32,243 nucleotides of DNA, from the NCBI GenBank assembly GCA_019113165.1, contig DXHV01000044.1, positions 1 through 32,243 on the forward strand, given 5' to 3'. The DNA comes from Candidatus Desulfovibrio intestinipullorum. GTDB taxonomy: Bacteria > Desulfobacterota > Desulfovibrionia > Desulfovibrionales > Desulfovibrionaceae. The translations under genes and the position numbers were made by a program. A model generated the notes under the pieces. It searched no databases. It worked only from the letters and a program-made list of their open reading frames with translations, and was not told where the DNA came from. The number at the start of each line of letters is the position of its first letter. Position 1 is the stretch's first letter. Shown piece after piece: positions 1-7,819 of the stretch.

Positions 1-34
1 TATAGCCTAAGAGTTGAGCAAATTCAGATCTACA
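1..34 (+). repeat. Left terminal inverted repeat of the IS remnant
   Basis: Begins TATAGCCTAAGAGTTGAGCA and matches the reverse complement of 596-629 over all 34 bases. The outermost bases may be target sequence rather than element, because TATA also occurs at the empty-looking site near 4012. Confidence 0.85.
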
Positions 35-483
35 CGGAAAAGCTTCCAGAGCTACCGTATTCTTGTAGTGCTCAAGGCTGACACGCCCCCAGAGGCGCTG
101 GCACAGCATTTTTTTTCTGAAAAACACCACCGAGGTCCCTGTCCAGACCATGCTTTTTCAGAAATTCCATCACGAACCAGGCATACTAATATGGTATGGA
201 GATTGGGTTCAACAGGTACCAGTTTGGGAGGGGAGCTTGGGGCATCAAAAGTCATATCCTTAAACTCACCATCGTCCCATCGTCGAACAGTACTTGACCA
301 AGTATTAAAAAATATTTAATTTCAACAACTTATCAATATAAATTATCTTACCAAGATTCTCACAACTGTGTTAGCGTGCCCATGAGCTCCGGGAGCGTAG
401 ACAAAATCCATGGTTGCTTCTGAACCTTAAAGCACCTCTCCGTCTTTTCCTTTGACCAAATTTTGAACTCTGATGAAGGACAT
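2..483 (-). pseudogene. Transposase remnant (frameshifted, internally deleted)
   Basis: Reading leftward from an ATG at 483, the frame gives MSFIRVQNLVKGKDGEVL, a stop, then GSEATMDFVYAPGAHGHANT and VVR. A frame change then gives NLGKIIYIDKLLK. Further on, in other frames, come a block containing EFLKKHGLDRDL and a final block LCQRLWGRVSLEHYKNTV followed by ALEAFPCRSEFAQLLGY that runs into the terminal repeat. These pieces have the composition of real protein and lie in the order expected of one gene, but need at least one stop and two or more frame changes. The middle, where a catalytic DDE domain would be expected, is missing. This reading is by eye; the family is unconfirmed. Confidence 0.5.
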
Positions 484-595
484 TCGCCCCTCCCAAGAAG
501 TAGATCTAGTTAGCACTACATTTTCTATGACTCCAGCGGGTTTGACGATAAAGTAATATGTTGAAAAAATTATAATTTTGTCATCAATTAGGTGA

Positions 596-629
596 TGTAG
601 ATCTGAATTTGCTCAACTCTTAGGCTATA
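596..629 (-). repeat. Right terminal inverted repeat of the IS remnant
   Basis: Ends in CTCAACTCTTAGGCTATA and is the exact reverse complement of 1-34. The base just inside (595) breaks the match, so 34 bp is the full extent. Confidence 0.85.
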
Positions 630-1015
630 GTATATTTATTAAGCAACGGGGTCGCGAAAGTGAGTGGCGATTTTTCAAGTAGCTAACATTATTGACTCTT
701 TTAAAAAGATGGATATTGAGGTGGTTCATGAGCTGGTTTCAGGGAGTTACAGGTGATTTTATGGCGCTTTTTTGCATTGATTGTGAAAAAGAGGCTTTTT
801 GCAGGCACCCGGTTCATTTTCGCCCTCCAAGTCGTTGACATGTATTGGCTTTCTGAGCATACTCTTGCACAGACCTTTCAGCTGAAGGGTGTCAGAACAA
901 AGAACAAGCCGACCCACGAGCAGGGTTCTCCCTTCTCCTGAGTCGGCTGTCTTTTTGTGCACGTGTTCCTGGACGTATTTGTGCATCCGTCATGGGCAGC
1001 ACGGGCAGTACTTGG
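630..1015. repeat. Copy A of a ~400-bp intergenic repeat
   Basis: This stretch aligns almost base for base with 4013-4465, from GTATAT and AAGCAACGGGGTCGCGAAAG through the palindrome near 880 and the hairpin at about 908-945 to the CATGGGCA stretch near 1000. Copy A lacks about 65 bp that copy B carries between two CTTCAGCTGAAGG palindromes, consistent with a deletion between those short repeats. A short plus-strand frame reads IDSFKKMDIEVVHELVSGSY here and IDSFEKMGVEVVHGLISGSY in copy B. It has conservative differences but is broken by a stop and a 1-base indel in copy A, so it may be the ghost of a coding segment. No intact gene is present. Confidence 0.75.
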
Positions 1016-1067
1016 CTGATAACTCACAGCACATGCTGTCTGTTAACCAGTGTAAAAAAATTCACGT

Positions 1068-2765
1068 TTATAGAGTGCTGGCAACAAGAGCCTTTGCCAT
1101 GCAGCTTTTTTTGCAAAAAGCAATACTCCAATGGAGAATTGTATTGATAGATGGATTAATTCTGAATCTGATATCGTACTGATTATCAACAATCTGTTGC
1201 ATCCCCTTTTCTACCAGAGATGGGAGTTCTTTTTCTTCTTTTGCACGCTTCACCTCTATGATAGCAGCCATATTCTCATCTTGAACCAGAATGTCCGAGC
1301 GCCCTTCACCTGTCTCAAGATTGGAGACTGTCTGAGCCTTGGTGGAAAGAAATATTCCTGTTAACAAGCCATGGTAAAAGTGTTCCCGGTAATCAAACAT
1401 GCTGATACTGACAAGAAGCGTCTGGGACAGCAACTTCACGAAGAGCTCCGCGTCCGGCTTCCAGAAGGCTTGATAGAGCTCTGTGCGCTTTGAGCTTGTC
1501 AGACGATGGGAAAACCATTGCTTCAGCTCTTCCTCGAAGATCTGAGCAACTTCCTTGTTGGGAATAGTCAAAATGTTCTTGCCCGATCCAGGCAACAGAA
1601 GTTTGTCTGCTACTTCTTTAGGAGCGTTGGTCAGATAGCCAGCGAAATACAGAAGAGACCAAATATTTTCTGGCGTAGACGTGAGATTTTTGTAGTTTAT
1701 AGCGTAGTTGAGGCGCACAGGAAGAACGTTTCCAGCTAAAAGGAAATCAATGGTATCAGTCAGGTCTGTAGGACTGTGCGCAATGAGTCTCTGTACAAGT
1801 TCATTACCACTTGTATTCAGCCAGTAAGCTGCAGGAGCGGTCTCGGGATTATCCTGGACATCATCAATGTAATTCATAATGCTCCAGGGACAGTAGATTT
1901 CCTGTTTTGTTCCAAAAAGGTATCCATCGTACCAGGTTTTGATTGCCTCCTTTCTAGAAGTGAGGCCAGCGTCAGCTAAAAGCTTGTCCACTTCGACTTG
2001 TGTAAAGCCGATAGCATCTGCAAATTTAGGGTCAGAGATACCGAAGCATTTCAGGTTGTTCAAACCTGTAAAAATACTTTCCTTGGTTATGCGGAGGCAG
2101 CCCGTGAGAATGGCAAATTTCAAATTTCTTGGTGTTTTCAGAGCAGAAGAGAGAAAAATCCGCATAAACTTTATCATCGCATCATAGTAACCATTTTCTT
2201 CTGCCTTTGCGACTGGGGCATCATATTCATCTATCAGAACAATGGCAGGTTTGTGATAATGATAGTGCATTGCCCTTGCCAATATCATGAGAAAACTTCT
2301 GAGCTCGCTCTCTGTTGCACGGTTTTCTTTTATTCTTGATAAAACTTCCTTATCTGTCGTATCGACAGCATTACTTGTTAATAAAATACTATTTTCTATG
2401 ACAACACTGCTGAAAGTTCTCTGCATTTCAGTCAAAGAGTCAGAAAAAGAATTTCCTTCTGTATCTTTTAGACTGAAAAATATGACAGGGTATTGATTCA
2501 TCCACTCTTTACACAGCTCTTTGTTGGCAGATATTTTAAGCCCTGTAAAAAGATTGCAATTTTCCTTTTTTCTGATATCGAAAAATTCAGATAACATGGA
2601 CATAAAGAGTGTTTTACCAAAACGTCTTGGACGCGTGATAAGACTTACTATTGCCGACCGAGGAAGAAAATCGTTCAAAAAACCTGTCTTGTCGACGTAG
2701 TAGTAGTTATCCCGCCGTATCTCGGAAAAATCTTCGCCTCCTATTAGAATTTTTATTTCTGACAT
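1068..2765 (-). CDS. AAA-ATPase-like / PD-(D/E)XK nuclease-like protein
   Basis: A 565-residue protein of the widespread family pairing an N-terminal AAA-ATPase-like domain (PF09820 type) with a C-terminal PD-(D/E)XK domain (PF08011 type). The start at 2765 was chosen because AGGGGA lies 6-7 bases upstream and the protein then begins MSEIKILIGGEDFSEIRRDN, the usual opening of the family; the frame is open a little further upstream. A Walker A-like RPRRFGKT follows the conserved YYVDKTGFL. Walker B is AIVLIDEYDAPV. The nuclease-like core is GRSDILVQ followed by AAIIEVKRA, with the D and E-V-K residues in place. Base composition is clearly AT-richer than the core genes to the right, so it looks acquired. 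The family's cellular role is not established; members often occur as multiple paralogues. It sits between copy A of the repeat and small paralogue 1. Confidence 0.9.
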   Translation of the reverse strand: MSEIKILIGGEDFSEIRRDNYYYVDKTGFLNDFLPRSAIVSLITRPRRFGKTLFMSMLSEFFDIRKKENCNLFTGLKISANKELCKEWMNQYPVIFFSLKDTEGNSFSDSLTEMQRTFSSVVIENSILLTSNAVDTTDKEVLSRIKENRATESELRSFLMILARAMHYHYHKPAIVLIDEYDAPVAKAEENGYYDAMIKFMRIFLSSALKTPRNLKFAILTGCLRITKESIFTGLNNLKCFGISDPKFADAIGFTQVEVDKLLADAGLTSRKEAIKTWYDGYLFGTKQEIYCPWSIMNYIDDVQDNPETAPAAYWLNTSGNELVQRLIAHSPTDLTDTIDFLLAGNVLPVRLNYAINYKNLTSTPENIWSLLYFAGYLTNAPKEVADKLLLPGSGKNILTIPNKEVAQIFEEELKQWFSHRLTSSKRTELYQAFWKPDAELFVKLLSQTLLVSISMFDYREHFYHGLLTGIFLSTKAQTVSNLETGEGRSDILVQDENMAAIIEVKRAKEEKELPSLVEKGMQQIVDNQYDIRFRINPSINTILHWSIAFCKKSCMAKALVASTL

Positions 2766-3104
2766 GATGCATTCCCCTGTGTAATTTTGGACAACTAGGC
2801 TAAAACTCGCCCTCAGAAAATTTACCTCGAGCACCTCTATGGCAGTGAGGTCACAGAAAGCCTGCTCTGCGGACTCGCCATTCAGATGCTTGACAGAGTA
2901 GATTTTGCCAGTGTTTTCATAGCTGGTCTAGTAGCAAACTTTTCCCCGGCCGGCTAGTCCGATAAAATGACGCATCCCCCTGCCCCCTGTTCAGGTGGTG
3001 CAGAGGAAGCAGGCAAGAGCCTGCTCATGCACAGACTCGTTCATGAGATCAAGAGCAGGCCCATACCCTGCAGGCCGACATCTCGGGACACCCTGGCACG
3101 TCCA
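2766..3104. other. Intergenic stretch, no gene seen
   Basis: The 339 bp between the AAA-ATPase gene and small paralogue 1 hold no convincing ORF. Around 3015-3060, GCCTGCTC and GAGCAGGC can pair with a large irregular loop, just downstream of the 3105 stop on the minus strand. There is no T-run, so I do not call a terminator. Confidence 0.5.
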
Positions 3105-3521
3105 TCAGTCCTTGTCAGGCGTGCGCGGACACTGGGACAGTCTGGGGCCGTCCGGGCCGTTTTCCCAGACCTGAACTGCGTATCTGGGCGCAGAATCGTA
3201 GACGAGATAGCGGTAGCCTTTGACGCAAATGGTCGAGAGGCGAAGATCGCTGTTGTATTCTTCCTTGTAGGCCTCCATATGAGGAAGATCTCTAGTGTCG
3301 TCTATCAGCAGAGAAAAAGCAATGCCTCCTGCAAAGACAAGAGCCATGAGGGATATGGTCATCACTATATCAGAATTTTTTGAGCCGGATTTCGTCTGAG
3401 ATGAATCCTTTTGGGAAGGTTCCTTCTGGTCCACGCTGCTTCTCCTGCTGGATCTTTTGCGGTTTGCGACAGGTTGCCTCAGTGACGGTCTCTTCCCCCT
3501 TCTTTCGCCTCTGCTGGCCAT
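3105..3521 (-). CDS. Small membrane-anchored hypothetical protein, paralogue 1
   Basis: A 138-residue protein of unknown function. The start at 3521 (MASRGERRGKR) is preferred; the frame stays open to 3692 but that extension is Cys/Pro-rich junk. Residues ~1-50 are basic and hydrophilic. One membrane helix follows (IVMTISLMALVFAGGIAFSL), then an ~80-residue presumably exported C-terminal domain with a Tyr-rich core (RLSTICVKGYRYLVYD) and the end motif VWENGPDGPRLSQCPR. The same two motifs occur in the gene at 4474-4860, so the two are paralogues; their 3' halves are also strikingly alike at DNA level. The two cysteines (STIC and SQCPR) are shared and could form a disulphide. No function can be assigned. 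Confidence 0.7.
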   Translation of the reverse strand: MASRGERRGKRPSLRQPVANRKRSSRRSSVDQKEPSQKDSSQTKSGSKNSDIVMTISLMALVFAGGIAFSLLIDDTRDLPHMEAYKEEYNSDLRLSTICVKGYRYLVYDSAPRYAVQVWENGPDGPRLSQCPRTPDKD

Positions 3522-3996
3522 GCCTCGGGATGCTCCGGGGGGAAGATAAGGACAGGCACACGGTGTTCCCGATGACTGTATCAGGCAAAGGGAACGGCAC
3601 GGATTTTTGCGAAGAGGCTTCTGCACAACTGTCTGTGCGCCGAGAGCGGTCAGGGACTGCTCATGACAAGTGCCCTGTCCCTTGCACAGCACAAGGCTGG
3701 TCCGGGGTGCAACCTGCGGGCAGACTATAATGGCAAGGTCTGAAGGGCTCTATGGTGAACCACAGAGGCATGGCAGGAGCACAGCCTGCTGTCTGCAAGA
3801 CGGCCGCAAGATGGTCTTCCGCCTCTCGTTCGTGACCACAGAGCCGCAAAGCCGCACGCTTCACATGCGGGCGTCTGGCCAGACACAAGGGACGGGAACA
3901 AGGCTGACACCCTGCTGCTCCTCGTTCCCTGGCTTTTTTGTGCGCACAGGGCAAAAAGACGTCCGTGAATCCACCATTGCCTGCCCTGTCTACGCG
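3522..3996. other. Intergenic stretch, no gene seen
   Basis: No ORF here has a ribosome-binding site or protein-like composition. GGGAAC at 3894-3899 and GTTCCC at 3924-3929 followed by TTTTTT at 3934-3939 could form a weak plus-strand terminator, but no plus-strand gene lies upstream. Confidence 0.4.
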
Positions 3997-4012
3997 TATA
4001 GTATATACTATA
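3997..4012. repeat. 16-bp perfect TATA palindrome
   Basis: TATAGTATATACTATA reads the same on both strands and sits directly before copy B of the repeat. In copy A the equivalent position is occupied by the right end of the IS remnant, so this palindrome probably represents the element's preferred, unoccupied target. Confidence 0.6.
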
Positions 4013-4465
4013 GTATATCTATTGATTAAGCAACGGGGTCGCGAAAGTGAGTGGGCGATTTTTCAAGTAGTTCATATCATTGACTCTTTTGAAAAGATGG
4101 GTGTTGAGGTGGTTCATGGGCTGATTTCAGGGAGTTACAAGTGTTTTTATGGCGCTTTTTTGCATTGATTGTGGAAAAGAGGCATTTTCCCGGCACCCGG
4201 TTAATTTTCGCCTTCCAAGTCGTTGACATGTATTGGCTTTCTGAGCATACTCCTGCACAGACCTTTCAGCTGAAGGGTGTTACGACGCTCTGCGTCCCCT
4301 AGTATTTTCATGTGCATGACTTGACAGACCCTTCAGCTGAAGGCTGCCAGAACAAAGAACAAGCCGACTCATGAGCAGGGATATCCCTTCTCATGAATCG
4401 GCTGTCTTTTTGTGTAGGGAGCCTTGGACGTTTTGTGTATCCGTCCGTCCTGTGCACATGGGCAA
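4013..4465. repeat. Copy B of the ~400-bp intergenic repeat
   Basis: Near-identical to 630-1015, with about 65 bp extra between two CTTCAGCTGAAGG palindromes (near 4270 and 4330). The repeat ends just before the 3' end of small paralogue 2 (4474). A short plus-strand frame (ends 4168) reads EWAIFQVVHIIDSFEKMGVE here without interruption. It has no ribosome-binding site of its own and I do not recognise it. Confidence 0.75.
4362..4411. terminator. Hairpin terminator inside repeat B
   Basis: AGCCGACTCATGAG (4362-4375) pairs with CTCATGAATCGGCT (4390-4403). On the plus strand TTTTT follows at 4407-4411. On the minus strand the stem is followed by a T-rich tract, and it lies about 70 bp beyond the stop of the leftward gene at 4474, which it most likely serves. 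Copy A has the equivalent hairpin at about 908-945 with more mismatches. Confidence 0.6.
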
Positions 4466-4473
4466 TCGGGCAA

Positions 4474-4860
4474 TTACCTGTTCTGCACGACTGGAGCGCC
4501 CTTCATATCAGGTTCTGCCGGTGCATCTTCCGCAGCAGCCGCATCGGATTTGCGCGGGCACTGGGCCAGTCTCGGACCGTCCGGACCGTTTTCCCAGACC
4601 TGGATCGCATCCATGAACCTGTTGCCCCGCACAATGTAGCGGTAGCCTTCGATGCACAGGATGGAAATCCTGTAGTCACTGTTCTTGCGTTCCCTGTAGA
4701 CCTCTGCAGGAAGTGCCTCATCACTTGTCTCGTCCGTACAAAAGAAGAAAAAAAACGTCAGCTCTGCGAAAAAGAGAAAAAACATGCCGAACAAGAAGAT
4801 GTTCGGTCCGTGCTTGAGCAACTTGTCGGAGAGTCTTCTGGATCCCTGATCCTGTGTCAT
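4474..4860 (-). CDS. Small membrane-anchored hypothetical protein, paralogue 2
   Basis: A 128-residue protein of unknown function. The start at 4860 (MTQDQGSRRLSDKLLKH) is fixed by AAGGAG ten bases upstream; the longer frame to 4968 is rejected. A very hydrophobic Phe-rich helix occupies residues ~21-40 (IFLFGMFFLFFAELTFFFFF). The C-terminal domain repeats the motifs of the 3105-3521 gene: RISILCIEGYRYIV and VWENGPDGPRLAQCPR. An extra ~23-residue Ala/Pro/Asp-rich tail follows here. The paired cysteines are conserved. Together with the repeat just downstream it looks like one unit of a duplicated [repeat + gene] block. Confidence 0.75.
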   Translation of the reverse strand: MTQDQGSRRLSDKLLKHGPNIFLFGMFFLFFAELTFFFFFCTDETSDEALPAEVYRERKNSDYRISILCIEGYRYIVRGNRFMDAIQVWENGPDGPRLAQCPRKSDAAAAEDAPAEPDMKGAPVVQNR

Positions 4861-5356
4861 ACCCCGTGTTCTCCTTGCCTTTTTCAGGCATTGTTTCTGC
4901 CAGCAGGGACTGCCTGCCTGGACCTTGTCTCTTGTTGCTGCCCACAAAAGCCTGTTCAAAGCGGCCAAGGGCGTTTCGTGCCTTTGCCCTGGCTCATGGC
5001 CTCATGCCGTTGAGTCCTGCTTCTGCCCCTGGCAGCAACGGATCCGAAAACAGGGCTCGCTTCGCTTTTCGGGGTGGATACCCCTGAGTTGCCTGTTTTC
5101 AGTATGCCTCGTCGTGCGGCTGTTCTCGAAGGCTTCACTGTACCAGGGGCGTCCTTGCATGCGTTGCAACCCTTGTGCGTGCGCGCCCCCGAGTCCTTTC
5201 TTTGGCAGTCCTTCAGGCGTTCATCTTCGAGAGTGCGTCCCGGGAAGTTCGTCTTCTGGAGAGCGTCCTCTGGAGTTCGCCAACTGGGGGCGTTCGAAGC
5301 CTGTGTCCCGGAATTCCTGCAAAAGGCCCTGCCTGAGCAGCCTTGTGTCAGGGTAC
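4861..5356. other. Intergenic stretch, no gene seen
   Basis: Between paralogue 2 and the pgm terminator there are open frames on both strands, but none has a ribosome-binding site or protein-like composition. The stretch upstream of 4860 presumably holds that gene's promoter; none stands out. Confidence 0.4.
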
Positions 5357-5397
5357 AAAAAAAGCGCCGTCTCCTCAAGCTTTTGGGAAAACGGCGC
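5357..5397 (-). terminator. Rho-independent terminator downstream of pgm
   Basis: On the minus strand GCGCCGT (revcomp of 5391-5397) pairs with ACGGCGC (revcomp of 5364-5370) around a ~20-nt loop and is followed by seven T (5357-5363). It lies about 155 bp beyond the pgm stop. Confidence 0.75.
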
Positions 5398-5550
5398 CTG
5401 CAAAAATAATGCTCTTGTTATGCGGTATGAAGGGCTTGTGGCGTGGCTTGTCCGGATGTCCGGATCGTCCCGGTCCTCCAGATCCTCCCGATCGTTTCCG
5501 GGGGACGTGCTCCGCGAAGTTTCTCGAAAAGTCCCGCCCAATGCCCCTGT

Positions 5551-7191
5551 CTACTTCAGAAGCTTTGCCAGGAAGTCCTGAGCTGCAGCCTGGATGGCCT
5601 TGAGGTGATCCTCATCCCTGAAGCTCTCCGTATAGAGCTTGCAGATGTCTTCTGTGCCAGAGGGACGCACGGCAAACCAGCCGTCCTTCGAGACGACCTT
5701 GAGGCCGCCAATGGCGGCATTGTTGCCGGGGGCATGGGTCAGCACCTGGGTGACGGGAGAGCCGCCCAGATCCTTCAGGGCCACGTCATCGGCAGTCAGG
5801 GCCTTGACCCTGCTTCTGGTGGCAGTGTCGGCAGGAGAATCCAAGCGCTGATAGACCGGCACGCCCAGCTCGGCCGTGAGACGGCGGTAGAGCTCGCTGG
5901 GGCTGGCCTGTTCCTTCGCCATCATTTCGGCTGCCAGCAGGCAGAGCAGCGGGCCGTCCTTGTCCGTGCTCCAGGTGGAGCCGTCAAAGCACAGGAAGGA
6001 GCCGCCGGCGCTTTCTTCGCAGCAGAAGCCGCATTCACCGGACGAGAGCAGCGGCACAAACCACTTGAAGCCCACCGGGGTCTCCACCACCTTGCGCTGC
6101 AGCATGTCGCCCACGCGGTTGAGCATGTCCGTGGTCACCACGGTCTTGCCAATGCCGCAGCCCTCAGGCCAGCCGGTGCGGGTGCGCAGCAGGTACCAGG
6201 CACAGACGGAGAGGTAGTGGTTGGGGTTCATGAGACCGTCTGCGGTGACAATGCCGTGGCGGTCGGAGTCGGGATCGCAGGCAAAGCAGAGGTCGAACTT
6301 GTCGCGCATGTTGAGAAGCACGGACATGGCCCAGGGGGAGGAGCAGTCCATGCGGATCTTGCCGTCCTTGTCCCTGGGGACAAAGCGGAAGGTGGGATCC
6401 ACGCAGCGGTTCACCACGGTGAGGTTGAGGCCGTACTTGTCGGCAATGGGCTGCCACAGGGAGAGGCTGGCGCCGCCCAGCGGGTCCACGCCCAGCCTGA
6501 GGCCGGATTTGGCAATGGCCTCCATGTCCAGGATTTCGCCCAGATGATCCACGTAGGCGGCCACGTAGTCGTATTCTTCCACCAGGGGGCTGGTCAGGGC
6601 CTCGGCATAGGGCACGCGCTTCACGTCCACGTTGCCGGCTGCCAGAAGCTCGTTGGCCCTCTGCTCCACTTTGGATGTCTCGGAGGTGTCTGCAGGGCCG
6701 CCGTGGGGCGGATTGTACTTGAAGCCGCCGTCTGCCGGAGGATTGTGGGAGGGCGTGATGATGATGCCGTCGGCGCGCTCGCTGCCCGTGTGCTCCCTGT
6801 TCCAGAGCAGAATGGCGTGGGACACGGCAGGCGTGGCCGTGAAGGCGCCGCCCTTTGCCACGCGCACATGCACGTTGTTGGCCACCAGAACTTCCAGGGC
6901 CGTCCTCTGGGCCGGCTCGGACAGGGCGTGGGTGTCGGCGCCAAGGTACAGGGGCCCTTCAATGCCGTCCTTTGCCCTCAGCTCGCACACGGCCTGGGTG
7001 ATGGCCAGAATGTGGGCCTCGTTGAAGGTGCGCTTCAGGGCGCTGCCCCTGTGACCGGAGGTTCCGAAGGAAACCCTCTGGCCGGCATTGGCGGCATCGG
7101 GTGTCAGGGTGTAATAGGCACTGATCAGTGCGGGAATGTTTTCCAGTGTTGTCGGGTCGGGCAGCTGGCCCGCCAGCTCATGTATGGCCAT
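5551..7191 (-). CDS. pgm: Phosphoglucomutase (alpha-D-glucose phosphate-specific)
   Basis: Interconverts glucose-1-phosphate and glucose-6-phosphate in the cytosol, linking glycogen and nucleotide-sugar synthesis with glycolysis. At 546 residues it matches the length of E. coli Pgm and opens almost identically (MAIHELAGQ). The start at 7191 is set by GGAGGAG 5 bases upstream; the frame is open to 7281 but the extension is not protein-like. Family motifs are intact: FGTSGHRGS near residue 42, the phosphoserine loop TPSHNPPADGG with catalytic Ser148, the Mg-binding loop DPDSDRHG (Asp306, 308, 310), the sugar-binding loop EESAG (392-396) and the C-terminal phosphate-binding PSGTED. It is monocistronic, with a promoter upstream and a terminator downstream. 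Nothing is odd about it. Confidence 0.98.
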   Translation of the reverse strand: MAIHELAGQLPDPTTLENIPALISAYYTLTPDAANAGQRVSFGTSGHRGSALKRTFNEAHILAITQAVCELRAKDGIEGPLYLGADTHALSEPAQRTALEVLVANNVHVRVAKGGAFTATPAVSHAILLWNREHTGSERADGIIITPSHNPPADGGFKYNPPHGGPADTSETSKVEQRANELLAAGNVDVKRVPYAEALTSPLVEEYDYVAAYVDHLGEILDMEAIAKSGLRLGVDPLGGASLSLWQPIADKYGLNLTVVNRCVDPTFRFVPRDKDGKIRMDCSSPWAMSVLLNMRDKFDLCFACDPDSDRHGIVTADGLMNPNHYLSVCAWYLLRTRTGWPEGCGIGKTVVTTDMLNRVGDMLQRKVVETPVGFKWFVPLLSSGECGFCCEESAGGSFLCFDGSTWSTDKDGPLLCLLAAEMMAKEQASPSELYRRLTAELGVPVYQRLDSPADTATRSRVKALTADDVALKDLGGSPVTQVLTHAPGNNAAIGGLKVVSKDGWFAVRPSGTEDICKLYTESFRDEDHLKAIQAAAQDFLAKLLK

Positions 7192-7308
7192 GAACGCTCC
7201 TCCACATCTTTTGCGGATCGTCAGATGAATGTCATACCTCTGCCATCCCTGTGTCACGGGGATGCAATCCCGGGTGCGCAAGGCGGCAGAAGACTCAATT
7301 TTTCTTCA

Positions 7309-7337
7309 TGTATAGGCAGTACAGCCAATTTTTGCAA
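7309..7337 (-). promoter_or_regulatory. Probable sigma-70 promoter of pgm
   Basis: On the minus strand TTGCAA (7332-7337), exactly 17 bases, then TATACA (7309-7314). Both boxes are one or two bases from consensus in a locally AT-rich patch. Transcription would start near 7302, giving a leader of ~110 nt before pgm. Confidence 0.5.
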
Positions 7338-7684
7338 GCAAGTGAACAGCTCGTCTTTTCTGGATCTTCTTTTCTGGAACTTCACAGAGCAAGAGTCCGG
7401 GAAGAAGAACAACAGGGGTAGTGACAGACTGCGAAAGAGGACAGGCCCCCTGAAGGCGGCAGCATGCCTGCGGGCGACCTGCCCGGATTTTCGTGTCTCC
7501 CCCAAGGTCCGCAAGGCTCCCTGCGGCTTCCTGCCGAACTGGCCCTGCCAAGCCTGATCTGACGACAGGCCAGCCTGCCAGACCACATGCCGGACGGAGA
7601 CATCACGATGGTCGGTTGCGATGCCCGGGGCCGTCATCTGTCCGACATACTGGCCGGATAGAAGGAAGAAGACCTGCATGATAC

Positions 7685-7720
7685 GGGCTTGTGCCCCTGC
7701 CCTGTCAGGGGCACAAGCCT
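7685..7720 (+). repeat. Strong 15-bp hairpin in the leader of the 7820 gene
   Basis: GGGCTTGTGCCCCTG (7685-7699), loop CCCTGT, CAGGGGCACAAGCCT (7706-7720): fully paired with one end G-U. No T-run follows on either strand, so it is not a classical terminator. It lies 100 bp before the start at 7820 and 490 bp before the divergent pgm start, and could be an mRNA leader structure or a protein-binding site. Confidence 0.6.
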
Positions 7721-7819
7721 GGACGTCCTGGCCATCCTGGTCATCTGATCAGGCTGACCGGTTGCAGGGCATCTCTGGCCGCATGCACACAGAACAGACA
7801 AAAGGACAGGAGACGGGCA

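Larger units (their letters stand above)
1..629 (-). mobile_element. Decayed insertion sequence with 34-bp terminal inverted repeats
   Basis: Bases 1-34 and 596-629 are perfect reverse complements, so the segment is bounded like an IS element. The minus strand inside holds broken transposase-like reading frames: a plausible N-terminus starting near 483 and a plausible C-terminus running into the left repeat. At 629 bp it is much shorter than an autonomous IS, so it is internally deleted and cannot move by itself. Its right end abuts GTATAT, the same flank that sits beside a TATA palindrome at the second copy of the neighbouring repeat (near 4012), which looks like the unoccupied target. The left flank lies outside the window, so a target duplication cannot be confirmed. 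The family is not certain; an IS4/IS1634-like transposase is my best guess. Confidence 0.7.

Noticed and set aside
5443..7557. 704-codon open frame on the plus strand
   Set aside because: Antisense shadow of pgm; the minus strand encodes a complete phosphoglucomutase.
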